Positions 1-7,748 of a stretch of DNA of 64,000 bases are shown in pieces. The translations under genes and the position numbers were made by a program. Each line of letters opens with the position of its first letter. Position 1 is the stretch's first letter. This DNA comes from a bacterium C-53 (lineage in GTDB: Bacteria; Bacillota; Clostridia; Lachnospirales; Lachnospiraceae). The notes below the pieces were generated by a model, which made no database searches, was not told the origin of the DNA, and saw only the letters and a list, made by a program, of their open reading frames with translations. Where the stretch lies: contig RAZD01000008.1 in NCBI GenBank assembly GCA_003612525.1, positions 62,001 to 126,000 of the forward strand, given 5' to 3'.

Positions 1-2
1 CG

Positions 3-500
3 TTTGACTTTATTCTGTTGTCGGTTCATCAGGTGGATGATTTGGAATTCTGGAATCAGGATTTTCAGAAAGGGCGTACACAGAAGGAGTATAATGAGCG
101 CTATTATGAAGAGATGCTTAAGCTTGTGAACGAGTATCACGATTACAGTGTACTGGCGCATCTGGACCTGATTGTACGGTATGACAAGATGGGAGTTTAT
201 CCGTTTTCGGAAGTAAAACCATATGTGGTGGAAATTTTGAAAAAGGTGATAGAGGATAAAAAGGGCATAGAGGTGAATACCTCGTCCGTCCGGTACGGAC
301 TGTCGGACATGACGCCTTCAAAAGAGATTCTGACGCTCTATCGGGAGCTGGGTGGCGATATACTCACGATTGGAAGCGACAGTCATGCGCCAAAGCATCT
401 GGGCCAGTCCATTCAGGAAACAAAAGAGGCGCTGCGTTCGCTGGGATTTCGTACCTTCTGTACATACGAAAAGATGCAGCCCATATACCATGCGCTATAG
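3..500 (+). CDS. hisJ: Histidinol-phosphatase, PHP family (3' part)
   Basis: C-terminal part of a PHP-domain histidinol-phosphatase; the gene begins before the window and the open frame runs from base 3. The family removes phosphate from L-histidinol phosphate in histidine synthesis, using a metal cluster held by His and Asp residues. Visible are the SVHQVDDLEFW stretch, typical of HisJ-type PHP enzymes; AHLDLIVRYD, with a metal-binding His; an EVNTSS strand; and the late GSDSHAP motif near the C-terminus. No other histidine gene is visible. A hairpin terminator follows. A different PHP phosphoesterase is possible but less likely given the SVH/EFW motif. Confidence 0.85.
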   Translation, partial: FDFILLSVHQVDDLEFWNQDFQKGRTQKEYNERYYEEMLKLVNEYHDYSVLAHLDLIVRYDKMGVYPFSEVKPYVVEILKKVIEDKKGIEVNTSSVRYGLSDMTPSKEILTLYRELGGDILTIGSDSHAPKHLGQSIQETKEALRSLGFRTFCTYEKMQPIYHAL

Positions 501-523
501 GAAGAAAAGAGAGAAATACAGTC

Positions 524-574
524 ATAAAATCCGCACAGAAGAATCTATGATTTTTTTCGTTGTGCGGATTTTAT
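524..574. terminator. Bidirectional hairpin terminator between hisJ and ddh
   Basis: A perfect 14-bp inverted repeat, 524-537 against 561-574, with a 23-nt loop that contains a run of T. It sits between two convergent genes and its A/T-rich stem ends supply T-runs on both strands, so it probably ends transcription from both sides. Confidence 0.75.
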
Positions 575-596
575 AACGTAAATCAGAAGCGGAATA

Positions 597-1583
597 TTAT
601 AACATGGACGCCCTTAATTCTTCACCACTTTTCGGACTTAGATATGCGGGAGCAATGTCAAACACCGTCTTACAACCGCTCTGTCCTTCCTGGAAGAGGC
701 GATGCGCCGCCCTTGCGTATGCAACGAGCACACTTGCTGTAAATTCCGGGTTGGAGTCAAGTTTCAGACGGTATTCAATCAGATGCTTATGCTCTTTTTC
801 AGGGCCGGTCACGCCGCTTCGCAGGACAAACCCACCATGCGGAATACCGCTGTGGTTTGCGTGCAGCTCTTCTTCAGAGATAAAATGTACGGTGGTATCA
901 TAATCTGCAAAGTAGTTAGGCATAGTTTTGATTTTCTGTTCAATCTTTGATGCATCAGCGCCCTCTTCAAGTACAACGAAACATTCACGCGTATGTTTTT
1001 CCCTTGTGGAAAGGACGGGATTCTTCCCGTCGCGGACTGCCTCAAGAGCATCCTCCACGGGAATGGTGTACTGTTTTGCATCTTTTACCCCGTCAATACG
1101 GCGGAGGGCATCCGAATGACCCTGGCTGACACCCTTTCCCCAGAAAGTGTAATCACTTCCTTCCGGCAGAATAGCGTCTGCATACAGGCGGTTTAATGAA
1201 AACATTCCCGGATCCCAGCCGACGGATATAATTCCGATATGATGGCTGGCTTTTGCGGCTGCGTCTACATTTGCGTAATGCTCAGGGATGCGTGCATGGG
1301 TGTCAAAACTGTCAATGACATTAAAATGTTTCGCATACTCAGGGGTCTGTTCCGGAAGATCGGTAGCGCTGCCGCCGCAGATAATCAGAACATCGATTTT
1401 GTCCTTCCACTGTTCAATTTCCGCTATGCTGCACACAGCAGCCGTATCGGTGCATATGGAAAGAGAAGCGGGGTCTCTTCGTGTAAATACTGCCGCAAGC
1501 TCCATATCGTCATTTTGACGGACCGCGCATTCCACACCGCGCCCCAGATTGCCGTAACCTAAAATTCCTATACGTGTATTCAT
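597..1583 (-). CDS. ddh: meso-Diaminopimelate dehydrogenase
   Basis: NADPH-dependent meso-2,6-diaminopimelate D-dehydrogenase (EC 1.4.1.16). It makes meso-DAP in one step from tetrahydrodipicolinate, for lysine and peptidoglycan. At 328 aa it has the usual family length. The N-terminus has the Rossmann glycine motif GILGYGNLGRG (about residues 6-16), and the mid-region ISVGWDPGMFSLNR is a strong family marker with substrate-contacting residues. It is transcribed alone from a clear minus-strand promoter (1692-1719), through a leader with a palindrome and a long hairpin. The convergent hisJ-side terminator ends the unit. The family is found in some Clostridia, including Lachnospiraceae. Confidence 0.95.
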   Translation of the reverse strand: MNTRIGILGYGNLGRGVECAVRQNDDMELAAVFTRRDPASLSICTDTAAVCSIAEIEQWKDKIDVLIICGGSATDLPEQTPEYAKHFNVIDSFDTHARIPEHYANVDAAAKASHHIGIISVGWDPGMFSLNRLYADAILPEGSDYTFWGKGVSQGHSDALRRIDGVKDAKQYTIPVEDALEAVRDGKNPVLSTREKHTRECFVVLEEGADASKIEQKIKTMPNYFADYDTTVHFISEEELHANHSGIPHGGFVLRSGVTGPEKEHKHLIEYRLKLDSNPEFTASVLVAYARAAHRLFQEGQSGCKTVFDIAPAYLSPKSGEELRASML

Positions 1584-1623
1584 ATTTATAAATATGCTCC
1601 TTTCTCAGCTTGTAAATTTGTGT

Positions 1624-1662
1624 CGGGAAAACGCTGAAGATTCTGACTTCAATGTTTTCCCG
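1624..1662 (-). other. Long leader hairpin upstream of ddh
   Basis: Inverted repeat of 9 bp (1624-1632 / 1654-1662), with an inner TGAAG/CTTCA stem, in the 5' untranslated region of ddh. No T-run follows on the minus strand, so it is not a normal terminator. It could be an RNA stability or regulatory element. No known lysine or DAP riboswitch core was recognised in it. Confidence 0.5.
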
Positions 1663-1663
1663 G

Positions 1664-1680
1664 ATTTTATTGAATAAAAT
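1664..1680. promoter_or_regulatory. 17-nt palindrome at ddh transcription start (possible operator)
   Basis: Perfect A/T-rich palindrome ATTTTATT-G-AATAAAAT, starting about 12 bp downstream of the ddh -10 box, where transcription should begin. The position and symmetry suit a repressor operator; the protein that would bind is unknown. Confidence 0.35.
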
Positions 1681-1691
1681 TGATTCGCTTT

Positions 1692-1719
1692 ATTATAGCA
1701 TACTGTAATGGAATGACAA
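1692..1719 (-). promoter_or_regulatory. Sigma-A promoter for ddh
   Basis: On the minus strand, -35 TTGTCA (complement of 1714-1719) and -10 TATAAT (complement of 1692-1697) with a 16-bp spacer: near-consensus. It lies between the end of the DUF4317 gene and ddh. Confidence 0.75.
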
Positions 1720-1736
1720 GATTCAGTTCGGTAAAA

Positions 1737-3002
1737 TCAGAGATTTGTATGTATGCCGTTTACATTGACCTGTTCATCTTCGTCCATCGGAATGATAAGG
1801 CACTTTTGACCGCCGATAACCTGCGCTTTGATCTGTGAAGTCTTTTCAGGCTTTACACGAAGAACTACATCGTATGTCCGTATTGAATGATCCGAGGATG
1901 AATCGTCGTCAGAGGCGTCCAGGCTCTTTTCGATTAACTCGCTTCGAAGTTCTTTCACCTGCTTTGCAAGTTCCTGTTCTCTTTTTTCACGAAGTCCGGC
2001 GGCAAGCGCTTTTTCGTCGATCAGATTCTTTACAGAAGGGAGCGTTTCACCGAATTCTTCGGAAAAAGACTCTCCAATCGCCGAAACGGTCTGGTCTGCA
2101 ATTCCGATTTCCGTCAGAACTTCTGTTATCGTGTCTTGAGTGAGTAATTTCTCTTCCATATCGTTTTGCGCTTCCTCATCGTCCTCCACCATAGAATGCA
2201 GATTTTCCTGGATTTCCATAAGCAGCTCTTTGGCCTGTTTCTCTTCCTGACCAAGCGCACGCTTAACAATAGCCTGGAATGCCTGTTTCTGTTCGGTAGC
2301 AGTGCGCCTGGAACCGCACCCAAGCGCATGTTCTACAAATTCCGCATGAGAATCTTTGGCGTCTTTTACATAGTAGCAGATTTTATGAATATCAGCGCTT
2401 CTCTCTGTAAATGCGGGAAATACAAATCCGATATCGGGATTACTTACAATCCAGTCGCGGACGCGCGGGCCTATGCGGTTTTCGTCTTCGCGGTATCCGA
2501 GTCCCGGTTTTGAAAGAACTACGGGGCAGATCGCACAGAGAAGATATTCATAGACCTCCTCGGATTCATCAATCTTCAGATTGTCGTTTGTCTTTGTGAT
2601 CACATCATAAGCATCATGGAAAATCAAAATCAGATAATTTCCGGAATAGGAATAATGCTTCATGATCAGTTCGTAAAAGCGGTCCAGGAGATCATCGTTT
2701 TTCAGTTTGCTTTCACGAAGCGCCATAAAAAACTGCTGCCTTCCGCCTGGCTCTTCCTCAAAATCGGGAAAGGAGAGCTCAAGCAGATTATTTCCAATGG
2801 TGCCTGACAATGTTTTCTTTGCGATTTCGAGGTATTTATAAAATTCCTCGTCTTCGAGATTCAGAAAGGTTTCACCGAGCTTTACCACTGCATTTTTGGA
2901 ACTGTCCACATAACAGCCGCACATTCTTGTAAATGTGCATTCTTCTTTTTTGAATCGTCTTTTCAGTTCGAGAATATCTTTTTTCGTCATCATACATTTC
3001 AT
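1737..3002 (-). CDS. DUF4317 family protein of unknown function
   Basis: 421-aa protein that I recognise as DUF4317, a family common in Clostridia, especially Lachnospiraceae, with no known activity. The N-terminal KKDILELKRRF...TRMCGCYVD stretch is the conserved family signature. No signal peptide or membrane segment is visible, so it is probably cytoplasmic. The central part is mixed alpha/beta. About residues 250-370 are rich in Glu, Lys and Gln and look helical or coiled. The end carries a Ser/Asp-rich linker followed by a small beta-rich tail. An in-frame ATG two codons later (MTKKDIL) is an equally possible start. It is transcribed divergently from the diguanylate cyclase gene. Confidence 0.8.
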   Translation of the reverse strand: MKCMMTKKDILELKRRFKKEECTFTRMCGCYVDSSKNAVVKLGETFLNLEDEEFYKYLEIAKKTLSGTIGNNLLELSFPDFEEEPGGRQQFFMALRESKLKNDDLLDRFYELIMKHYSYSGNYLILIFHDAYDVITKTNDNLKIDESEEVYEYLLCAICPVVLSKPGLGYREDENRIGPRVRDWIVSNPDIGFVFPAFTERSADIHKICYYVKDAKDSHAEFVEHALGCGSRRTATEQKQAFQAIVKRALGQEEKQAKELLMEIQENLHSMVEDDEEAQNDMEEKLLTQDTITEVLTEIGIADQTVSAIGESFSEEFGETLPSVKNLIDEKALAAGLREKREQELAKQVKELRSELIEKSLDASDDDSSSDHSIRTYDVVLRVKPEKTSQIKAQVIGGQKCLIIPMDEDEQVNVNGIHTNL

Positions 3003-3155
3003 CCGTTTCTATAAGTATTTAATCTTTGTCCTTTTCTGAAGGATGTGCCGGCAGGCATGTGATAAAACATAACCGCCGGTAATAGGATTGTAACATAAAA
3101 AATGGAAAAAGCGAATAGATAAGAAGCGCACGGAAATGCAGATTATGAAAAAATA

Positions 3156-3184
3156 TTGTTACTTTCGGCGAATAATAGTATAAT
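3156..3184 (+). promoter_or_regulatory. Sigma-A promoter for the diguanylate cyclase gene
   Basis: -35 TTGTTA (3156-3161) and -10 TATAAT (3179-3184) with a 17-bp spacer. It lies in the 271-bp divergent region between the DUF4317 gene and the GGDEF gene. Nothing else clear is seen in that region. Confidence 0.65.
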
Positions 3185-3273
3185 GAAGACATTGAACAGA
3201 GAATGAAACGGCCCAGGCGTCCAGGGCGGTTTATGTCTGGATTTTCAGGATTTCAGGAAGGATTTGAAACTGT

Positions 3274-4323
3274 ATGAACGAGCATATCGTAGAGTCAACA
3301 GAGGTTTATAAGATATATTCACATGCGGTTCTTTTATGTTTGGCCGCACATGTTATTTTTACGCTGTCTTTTGGATTTTTACAGATGTATCCTATGATGT
3401 TTTATAATGTTTTCAGTGTTCTTTTTTACCTTTTCATGCGTGTCACGCTCAGTGCGCGCCGTTACCGGCTGACAGTGTCGATGGTTCACCTGGAAGTGGC
3501 TTTCTTTGTTACGCTGACAACGGTTTATGTCGGGTGGGAACCGGGGTATGTTTTCTATCTGATCGCGCTTTGCTCTCTGGTATATTTCTGCCCGTATAAA
3601 AACATTTATGTTCCTTATCTGTTCTCTTTGGGAGAGATGCTTTTGTTTATCGGCCTGAGACTGTATTCAGATGCACATGAGCCTGTGGTAACCATGCCTG
3701 TTAATGCTTCGAAATACATTTACCTTTATAATACGGCAGCATGTTTCGGCGTGATTCTCTATGCGGCATATATTTCGAATCTGTCAGCTGTTTTTTCAAA
3801 ACGTGATTTGATGGAAACAAACAGAAAGCTCCAGTCACGCGTGAACCATGATGAGCTTACAAGGTTATATACAAGGAATTATCTGAAGGAAAAGTTTGCG
3901 GAAGCGGAAGAGTCTTCTTTTCTGACTGCGCTTGTTATGGCAGATATTGATGATTTCAAGCATGTAAACGATACATACGGCCATCCTTGCGGAGATTATG
4001 TTCTGGCGGCGTTTTCAACAATTATGAAAACAATCTGTTCATCCAAAGCAGACATTGCCAGGTGGGGAGGCGAGGAATTTGTCCTGCTGTTCAAAGCGTG
4101 CGGGAAAGAGGAAGCGCTTCAATGTGTTCAGAATCTGAGAAAGGCGGTCAGCTCGTACGAATTCCGCTATGGAGGTTTTGAATTCCATGTTACGGCAACG
4201 TTCGGCGTCAGTTTTGCAGAGGAAGCCAATGACCTTGATGCACTTGTAAATCTCGCGGATGAGAGAATGTATTATGGGAAGAAAAATGGAAAAAATACGG
4301 TTATTTCGACCAATAAATTGTAA
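3274..4323 (+). CDS. Membrane-bound diguanylate cyclase (GGDEF)
   Basis: 349-aa predicted diguanylate cyclase, which makes c-di-GMP from two GTP. Residues about 15-170 are strongly hydrophobic with roughly five to six membrane spans. The C-terminal half is a complete GGDEF domain: DELTRLYTRNYL entry motif, MADIDDFKHVNDTYGH metal and substrate loop, and RWGGEEF active-site signature at about 263-269. The position five residues before GGEEF, where an RxxD inhibitory site would lie, reads SKAD, so product inhibition through an I-site is probably lost. It has its own promoter. With the EAL protein at 20.6 kb and the PilZ protein in the flagellar operon, it suggests c-di-GMP control of motility or surface behaviour. 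Confidence 0.92.
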   Translation: MNEHIVESTEVYKIYSHAVLLCLAAHVIFTLSFGFLQMYPMMFYNVFSVLFYLFMRVTLSARRYRLTVSMVHLEVAFFVTLTTVYVGWEPGYVFYLIALCSLVYFCPYKNIYVPYLFSLGEMLLFIGLRLYSDAHEPVVTMPVNASKYIYLYNTAACFGVILYAAYISNLSAVFSKRDLMETNRKLQSRVNHDELTRLYTRNYLKEKFAEAEESSFLTALVMADIDDFKHVNDTYGHPCGDYVLAAFSTIMKTICSSKADIARWGGEEFVLLFKACGKEEALQCVQNLRKAVSSYEFRYGGFEFHVTATFGVSFAEEANDLDALVNLADERMYYGKKNGKNTVISTNKL

Positions 4324-4338
4324 TTTATATAGATTTAC

Positions 4339-4367
4339 TTGACAAAAAAACATCATTTCAATATAAT
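4339..4367 (+). promoter_or_regulatory. Consensus sigma-A promoter for the amino-acid ABC transporter
   Basis: Perfect TTGACA (4339-4344) and TATAAT (4362-4367) separated by 17 bp. It would give a leader of about 90 nt before the binding-protein gene. This is the strongest promoter sequence I found here and predicts abundant binding protein. Confidence 0.85.
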
Positions 4368-4466
4368 ATGGAGCGTAGATTTTGGGAAGTCAATTTATGC
4401 GGAGGAAAACATCCTGCCTGCTAAAGAAGGCATGTGCTTTTCTTTCATCGTAAAAAGGAGGATATT

Positions 4467-5333
4467 ATGAAAAAGTCAATTGCTTTATTATTATGTAGTG
4501 TAATGACGGCAGGCATGCTTGTTGGATGCGGTTCATCCAAACCAGCAGAAGCTCCGGCGGCAGAAGCGCCCGCAGAGGAGGCTCCGGCAGAGGAAGCGCC
4601 TGCAGAAGAGAATTCTGAGGACGATGCGTCTTCAGCGGCAGACGGCAGCGCATCCGATAAAGTCTGGGTTGTTGCAACGGATACGGTATTCAAACCGTTT
4701 GAGTACACAAATGAGAACAATGAGTTTGTTGGGATTGACGTAGATATTCTGGCTGCAATTGCGGAAGACCAGGGATTCAAATATGAGCTTCAAAGCCTCG
4801 GATGGGATTCCGGTGTGGCAGCGGTTCAGGCTGGTCAGGCAGACGCGCTGATTGCAGGCGCGACAATCAAACAGGAACGTATTGACTCCGGCTGGATTTT
4901 CTCTGATGGATATTATGATGCGACACAGACCTTTGTTGTATCATCTGACAGCGATATTAAAAGTTTTGAGGACTTGAAAGGCAAGAGCGTAGCTGTAAAG
5001 AATGCTACGGCAGGCGCTGATTTTGCAAATAGTCTGAAAGATGAATATGGATTTACCGTAACTGTATTTGAAGATTCACCGACCATGTATCAGGATGTCA
5101 TTCTGGGAAACAGCGTGGCATGTGTTGAGGATACACCGATCATGGCATCTTCTATCAAAGAAGGCGGTCTTGAACTGAAGATTCCGGAAGGAATGGAAAG
5201 CGAAGGCGCACCTTATGGATTTGCGATTATGGATGCAAACAATCAGGAACTGCTTGATATGTTTAACGCCGGACTTAAAAACATTAAGGAAAGCGGAAAA
5301 TACGATGAGATTATCAACAAGTATCTGAAATAG
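4467..5333 (+). CDS. Amino-acid ABC transporter substrate-binding lipoprotein
   Basis: 288-aa family 3 solute-binding protein that captures a polar amino acid outside the cell and hands it to the permease. The start at 4467 is chosen because AAGGAGG lies just upstream and it gives a proper signal peptide; an in-frame ATG at 4434 would not. Lipobox LVGC places the lipidated cysteine at residue 21. An acidic PAEEA-repeat linker (about residues 26-50) tethers the domain to the membrane. The fold begins with VVATDTVFKPFEY and includes VGIDVDILAAIAED and the GATIKQER region, as in Gln/His/Cys-type binders. The ligand cannot be read from sequence. A terminator separates it from the permease, consistent with higher expression. 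Confidence 0.92.
   Translation: MKKSIALLLCSVMTAGMLVGCGSSKPAEAPAAEAPAEEAPAEEAPAEENSEDDASSAADGSASDKVWVVATDTVFKPFEYTNENNEFVGIDVDILAAIAEDQGFKYELQSLGWDSGVAAVQAGQADALIAGATIKQERIDSGWIFSDGYYDATQTFVVSSDSDIKSFEDLKGKSVAVKNATAGADFANSLKDEYGFTVTVFEDSPTMYQDVILGNSVACVEDTPIMASSIKEGGLELKIPEGMESEGAPYGFAIMDANNQELLDMFNAGLKNIKESGKYDEIINKYLK
4542..4610 (+). repeat. PAEEA-type codon repeat in lipoprotein linker
   Basis: Coding repeat giving four imperfect Pro-Ala-Glu-Glu/Ala units just after the lipidated cysteine. It acts as a flexible acidic tether and may vary in copy number between strains. Confidence 0.7.
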
Positions 5334-5359
5334 AAGTGAAAAAGAAAAAGTGTTTGGAG

Positions 5360-5398
5360 CGTGGAGAATCATTTATGGTTCTCCACGTTCTTGTTTTT
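5360..5398 (+). terminator. Rho-independent terminator after the binding-protein gene
   Basis: Stem of 9 perfect pairs (5360-5368 / 5379-5387), extended inward by wobble pairs, followed by a T-rich tail (5388-5398). It probably attenuates read-through into the permease and ATPase genes. Confidence 0.85.
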
Positions 5399-5419
5399 AG
5401 CGCTTTTTTATGATAGAAT
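5391..5419 (+). promoter_or_regulatory. Possible promoter for permease/ATPase genes
   Basis: TTGTTT (5391-5396), 17 bp, TAGAAT (5414-5419). The -35 lies within the T-tail of the preceding terminator. Moderate match; it would give the permease-ATPase pair its own transcription. Confidence 0.45.
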
Positions 5420-5469
5420 AGAACGGATTGGTATTTTGATACAGGAAGAAGAAAGAAGGAGAAGAGTGA

Positions 5470-6138
5470 ATGACTGCGATAATACAAACCTATTCTTCCA
5501 TGCTTTTGGGGGCATTGGGGAAGACAATACTTTTGACGACGCTGTCACTTGTTTTTGCGATGGTTGTCGGTATGATATTTGCTTTGATGAATGTCGGGAA
5601 AAACCGATTTTTTAACTGTATTGGTACTATTTATGTTGATGCGGTGCGTGGTGTGCCGCTGATCGTACTTGCATATTTTATCTTTTTTGGCGTGCCTCAG
5701 GGAATTAAGTCGCTGGGGTTCCAGAATTTCCGGCTGACGGCTCTGCAGGCCGGTACAATTGCGCTTGCCATGAACTGTGGCGCATATATGGCGGAAATTA
5801 TCCGTGCAGGTATTGAGAGCGTGGATAAGGGACAGATGGAGGCGAGCAGAAGCCTCGGACTTTCCTACGGAAAAAGTATGCAGAAAGTCGTACTGCCGCA
5901 GGCAATCCGGACGATGATTCCATCCATCATCAATCAGTTTATCATTACGTTAAAAGATACGTCGATTCTCTCTGTCATCGGTTTTCCCGAATTGACGAAT
6001 ATCGGTAAAACCATATCGGGAAATACGTTTAAAAGTCTTCAGACATGGGCAATTGTCGGCCTTATGTATATGGTCGTCATTGTCACACTGAGCAGGGTTG
6101 CGAAGAGGATTGAGAGGAGGATGAGCCGTGGAAGATAA
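5470..6138 (+). CDS. Amino-acid ABC transporter permease (HisMQ/GlnP type)
   Basis: 222-aa inner-membrane permease of the polar amino-acid uptake family. It has about five hydrophobic segments and the conserved EAA loop around residues 110-145 ([25 protein letters not shown]), which docks on the ATPase. The length is normal for the family. RBS AAGGAG precedes the ATG. The 3' end overlaps the ATPase start by 11 bases, which implies translational coupling. It forms the channel with the ATPase at 6128 and the lipoprotein at 4467. Confidence 0.93.
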   Translation: MTAIIQTYSSMLLGALGKTILLTTLSLVFAMVVGMIFALMNVGKNRFFNCIGTIYVDAVRGVPLIVLAYFIFFGVPQGIKSLGFQNFRLTALQAGTIALAMNCGAYMAEIIRAGIESVDKGQMEASRSLGLSYGKSMQKVVLPQAIRTMIPSIINQFIITLKDTSILSVIGFPELTNIGKTISGNTFKSLQTWAIVGLMYMVVIVTLSRVAKRIERRMSRGR

Positions 6139-6868
6139 TAAGAAAAAAGTACATGTAAAAAACCTCAAGAAAAATTTCGGAAAACTGGAGGTTCTGAAAG
6201 ACATCAGCATTGACATTTCAGAGGGAGAGGTGGTTGTGCTTCTCGGGCCTTCCGGCAGTGGAAAGTCCACGTTTCTGCGATGCTTAAACCAGCTTGAGAC
6301 CGCCACGGCGGGAACCATTATCGTAGACGGCACGGATGTGACGGATAAACATACGGACATTAATAAACTTCGGGAGAATATCGGAATGGTGTTCCAGCAC
6401 TTTAATCTTTTCCCGCATATGACAGTGCTTGAAAATATTATGCTTGCGCCGGTGGAGCTTAAGAAGATGACGAAAGAGCAGGCGCGGGAAACGGGAATGA
6501 AACTTTTGAAGCGCGTCGGAATGGATGCGAAATCGGATGCATATCCGAGTCAGATTTCCGGCGGTCAGAAACAGCGTGTGGCTATTGCAAGGGCGCTTGC
6601 AATGAATCCAGATATTATGCTGTTTGATGAGCCGACGTCCGCGCTTGACCCCGAAATGGTAGGAGAAGTTCTCGCTGTTATGAAGGAGCTTGCGTCGGAG
6701 GGAATGACAATGATTATCGTAACGCACGAGATTGGATTTGCCAGAGAAGTTTCTGACCGGATTGTATTTATGGATGCCGGTTATATTGTAGAGCAGGGGA
6801 CGCCGGAGGAGATCATCAATCACCCGAAGGAAGAGCGTACAATTGATTTCCTGAATAAAGTGCTTTGA
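6128..6868 (+). CDS. Amino-acid ABC transporter ATP-binding protein (GlnQ type)
   Basis: 246-aa cytoplasmic ATPase that powers the uptake system. It has Walker [10 protein letters not shown] (about 36-44), a Q-loop at [10 protein letters not shown], the ABC signature [14 protein letters not shown], Walker [13 protein letters not shown] and the switch His in IIVTHEIGF, all intact. The length is typical. It starts at a GTG inside the 3' end of the permease gene; no better in-frame start is seen. The pair with the permease is certain; the transported amino acid is not. Confidence 0.95.
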   Translation: MEDNKKKVHVKNLKKNFGKLEVLKDISIDISEGEVVVLLGPSGSGKSTFLRCLNQLETATAGTIIVDGTDVTDKHTDINKLRENIGMVFQHFNLFPHMTVLENIMLAPVELKKMTKEQARETGMKLLKRVGMDAKSDAYPSQISGGQKQRVAIARALAMNPDIMLFDEPTSALDPEMVGEVLAVMKELASEGMTMIIVTHEIGFAREVSDRIVFMDAGYIVEQGTPEEIINHPKEERTIDFLNKVL

Positions 6869-6904
6869 AATCTGGAACACCGTGAAGGCAGCATGGAGGC
6901 AAAT

Positions 6905-7489
6905 ATGAAGAAAATTATTACGATCAGCCGTGAATTTGGCGCGGGCGGCGGTGAAATAGGAAAAGCCGTGGCAAAACGACTGAATTATGAGTATTACGAT
7001 AAGGAGATTATTCTGCAGGCGGCGCGTTCTTCAAATGTTGATGTGGAAAGCATTATCAAATGGGATGAGAGGGTTCCGGTGAATTTTGGTTTTGCGCAGA
7101 GTCTGTTTGATTTCTATAACAAACCGTTGAATGAGAAACTTTTTGAGATACAGCGCAAGGTTATTATGGAGATTGGCGAAAAGGGCAGGTGTGTCATAGT
7201 CGGGCGGAATGCGAATACAATTCTGAAAGAATTTGACAACGGACTTCATGTGTTTGTCCACGCGGACCCATACTGGCGTATGCAGCGTATGAAGGGCAAA
7301 ATGCAGGATGCAACCGAGGCCAAGATCAGTGAGGAAATCCGCATAATTGATAAGACAAGGAGGAAATACTGCTCCTATTATACGAATACGGAATTCGGGT
7401 TTGCTGATTACTATGATATCTGCCTGGATACTTCAACACTGGGAATCGAAACGTGTGAGGAGATTATACTGAATCTTGCCAGGGAATAG
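6905..7489 (+). CDS. Cytidylate kinase-like family protein
   Basis: 194-aa P-loop protein of the cytidylate-kinase-like family (PF13189 type), frequent in Clostridia. The N-terminus TISREFGAGGGEIGKAVA matches the family, with the nucleotide-binding loop GAGGGEIGK followed by Ala rather than the usual Ser/Thr. GRCVIVGRNAN and the later RRKYCSYYT stretch also fit. The substrate is not established for this family, and it is distinct from the essential Cmk. Start 6905 is chosen because GGAGG lies 5-6 bases upstream; the ATG at 6893 lacks one. It follows the ABC ATPase gene closely and may be co-transcribed with it. Confidence 0.8.
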   Translation: MKKIITISREFGAGGGEIGKAVAKRLNYEYYDKEIILQAARSSNVDVESIIKWDERVPVNFGFAQSLFDFYNKPLNEKLFEIQRKVIMEIGEKGRCVIVGRNANTILKEFDNGLHVFVHADPYWRMQRMKGKMQDATEAKISEEIRIIDKTRRKYCSYYTNTEFGFADYYDICLDTSTLGIETCEEIILNLARE

Positions 7490-7528
7490 GCGGTGTGTGG
7501 CCCGCTTTTAAATAAATATAAATGAATA

Positions 7529-7568
7529 GGACAGTTCGCGACCATCCTGTCTGTAAACAAAACTATGG
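7529..7568 (+). promoter_or_regulatory. PreQ1-I riboswitch aptamer
   Basis: Stem P1 pairs GGACAG (7529-7534) with CTGTCT (7547-7552), with one G-U pair. The loop begins TTCGCG, as in known preQ1-I aptamers. After P1 comes an A-rich tail (TAAACAAAAC), and P2 forms a pseudoknot between CCAT (7542-7545) and ATGG (7565-7568). The order and the TCGC and AACAAAAC segments closely match the Thermoanaerobacter tengcongensis preQ1-I aptamer as I remember it. The downstream genes, a radical SAM enzyme and a queuosine-precursor transporter, fit regulation by preQ1. The family is known to switch off queuosine genes when preQ1 binds. Confidence 0.87.
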
Positions 7569-7572
7569 ATTT

Positions 7573-7598
7573 GATTGAAAAATCAATATTTTTCAATC
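7573..7598 (+). other. A/T-rich inverted repeat just 3' of the preQ1 aptamer
   Basis: Perfect 11-bp inverted repeat (7573-7583 / 7588-7598) with a 4-nt loop, only 4 nt after the P2 strand. It lacks GC pairs and a following T-run, so it is a poor terminator. It may be part of the switching platform. Confidence 0.45.
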
Positions 7599-7607
7599 GT
7601 TAAATTT

Positions 7608-7721
7608 GTGCTGACACCCCAATTTGCGGGTTGTTGGCAGCATGGAGAATTCGTGTGGAAGGTTTCACTCTTGAAAGATGCCGACGAAAATAAATTCGTC
7701 CGGTATTCTCCACACGTTTTT
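7608..7721 (+). ncRNA. Unidentified structured RNA with terminator/antiterminator geometry
   Basis: Several hairpins lie in a row: GTGCTG (7608-7613) with CAGCAT (7638-7643); GGAGAAT (7644-7650) with ATTCTCC (7705-7711); and an inner CCGACGAA/TTCGTCCGG stem. A competing stem pairs CGTGTGGA (7652-7659) with TCCACACG (7709-7716), directly followed by five T. The last two stems share bases 7709-7711 and cannot fully coexist, the usual layout of a transcription-attenuating switch. I could not match it to any riboswitch, T-box, SRP or 6S consensus I know. Confidence 0.5.
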
Positions 7722-7724
7722 AGG

Positions 7725-7748
7725 GCGCGTATTTACGCGCTTTTTTTT
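7725..7748 (+). terminator. Strong intrinsic terminator ahead of the radical SAM gene
   Basis: Stem GCGCGT (7725-7730) / ACGCGC (7735-7740), loop ATTT, then eight T (7741-7748). It lies between the riboswitch region and the first gene, so transcripts begun upstream must read through it, or a promoter must lie after it. Confidence 0.9.

Noticed and set aside
4542-4610. Minisatellite or CRISPR-like repeat
   Set aside because: It is an in-frame coding repeat for a lipoprotein linker, without spacers.
7608-7748. Small SRP RNA, 6S RNA or T-box as identity of the structured element
   Set aside because: The SRP GGAAG/AGCAG core, the T-box AGGGUGG motif and a 6S-like long rod with central bubble are not seen. 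Left as unidentified.
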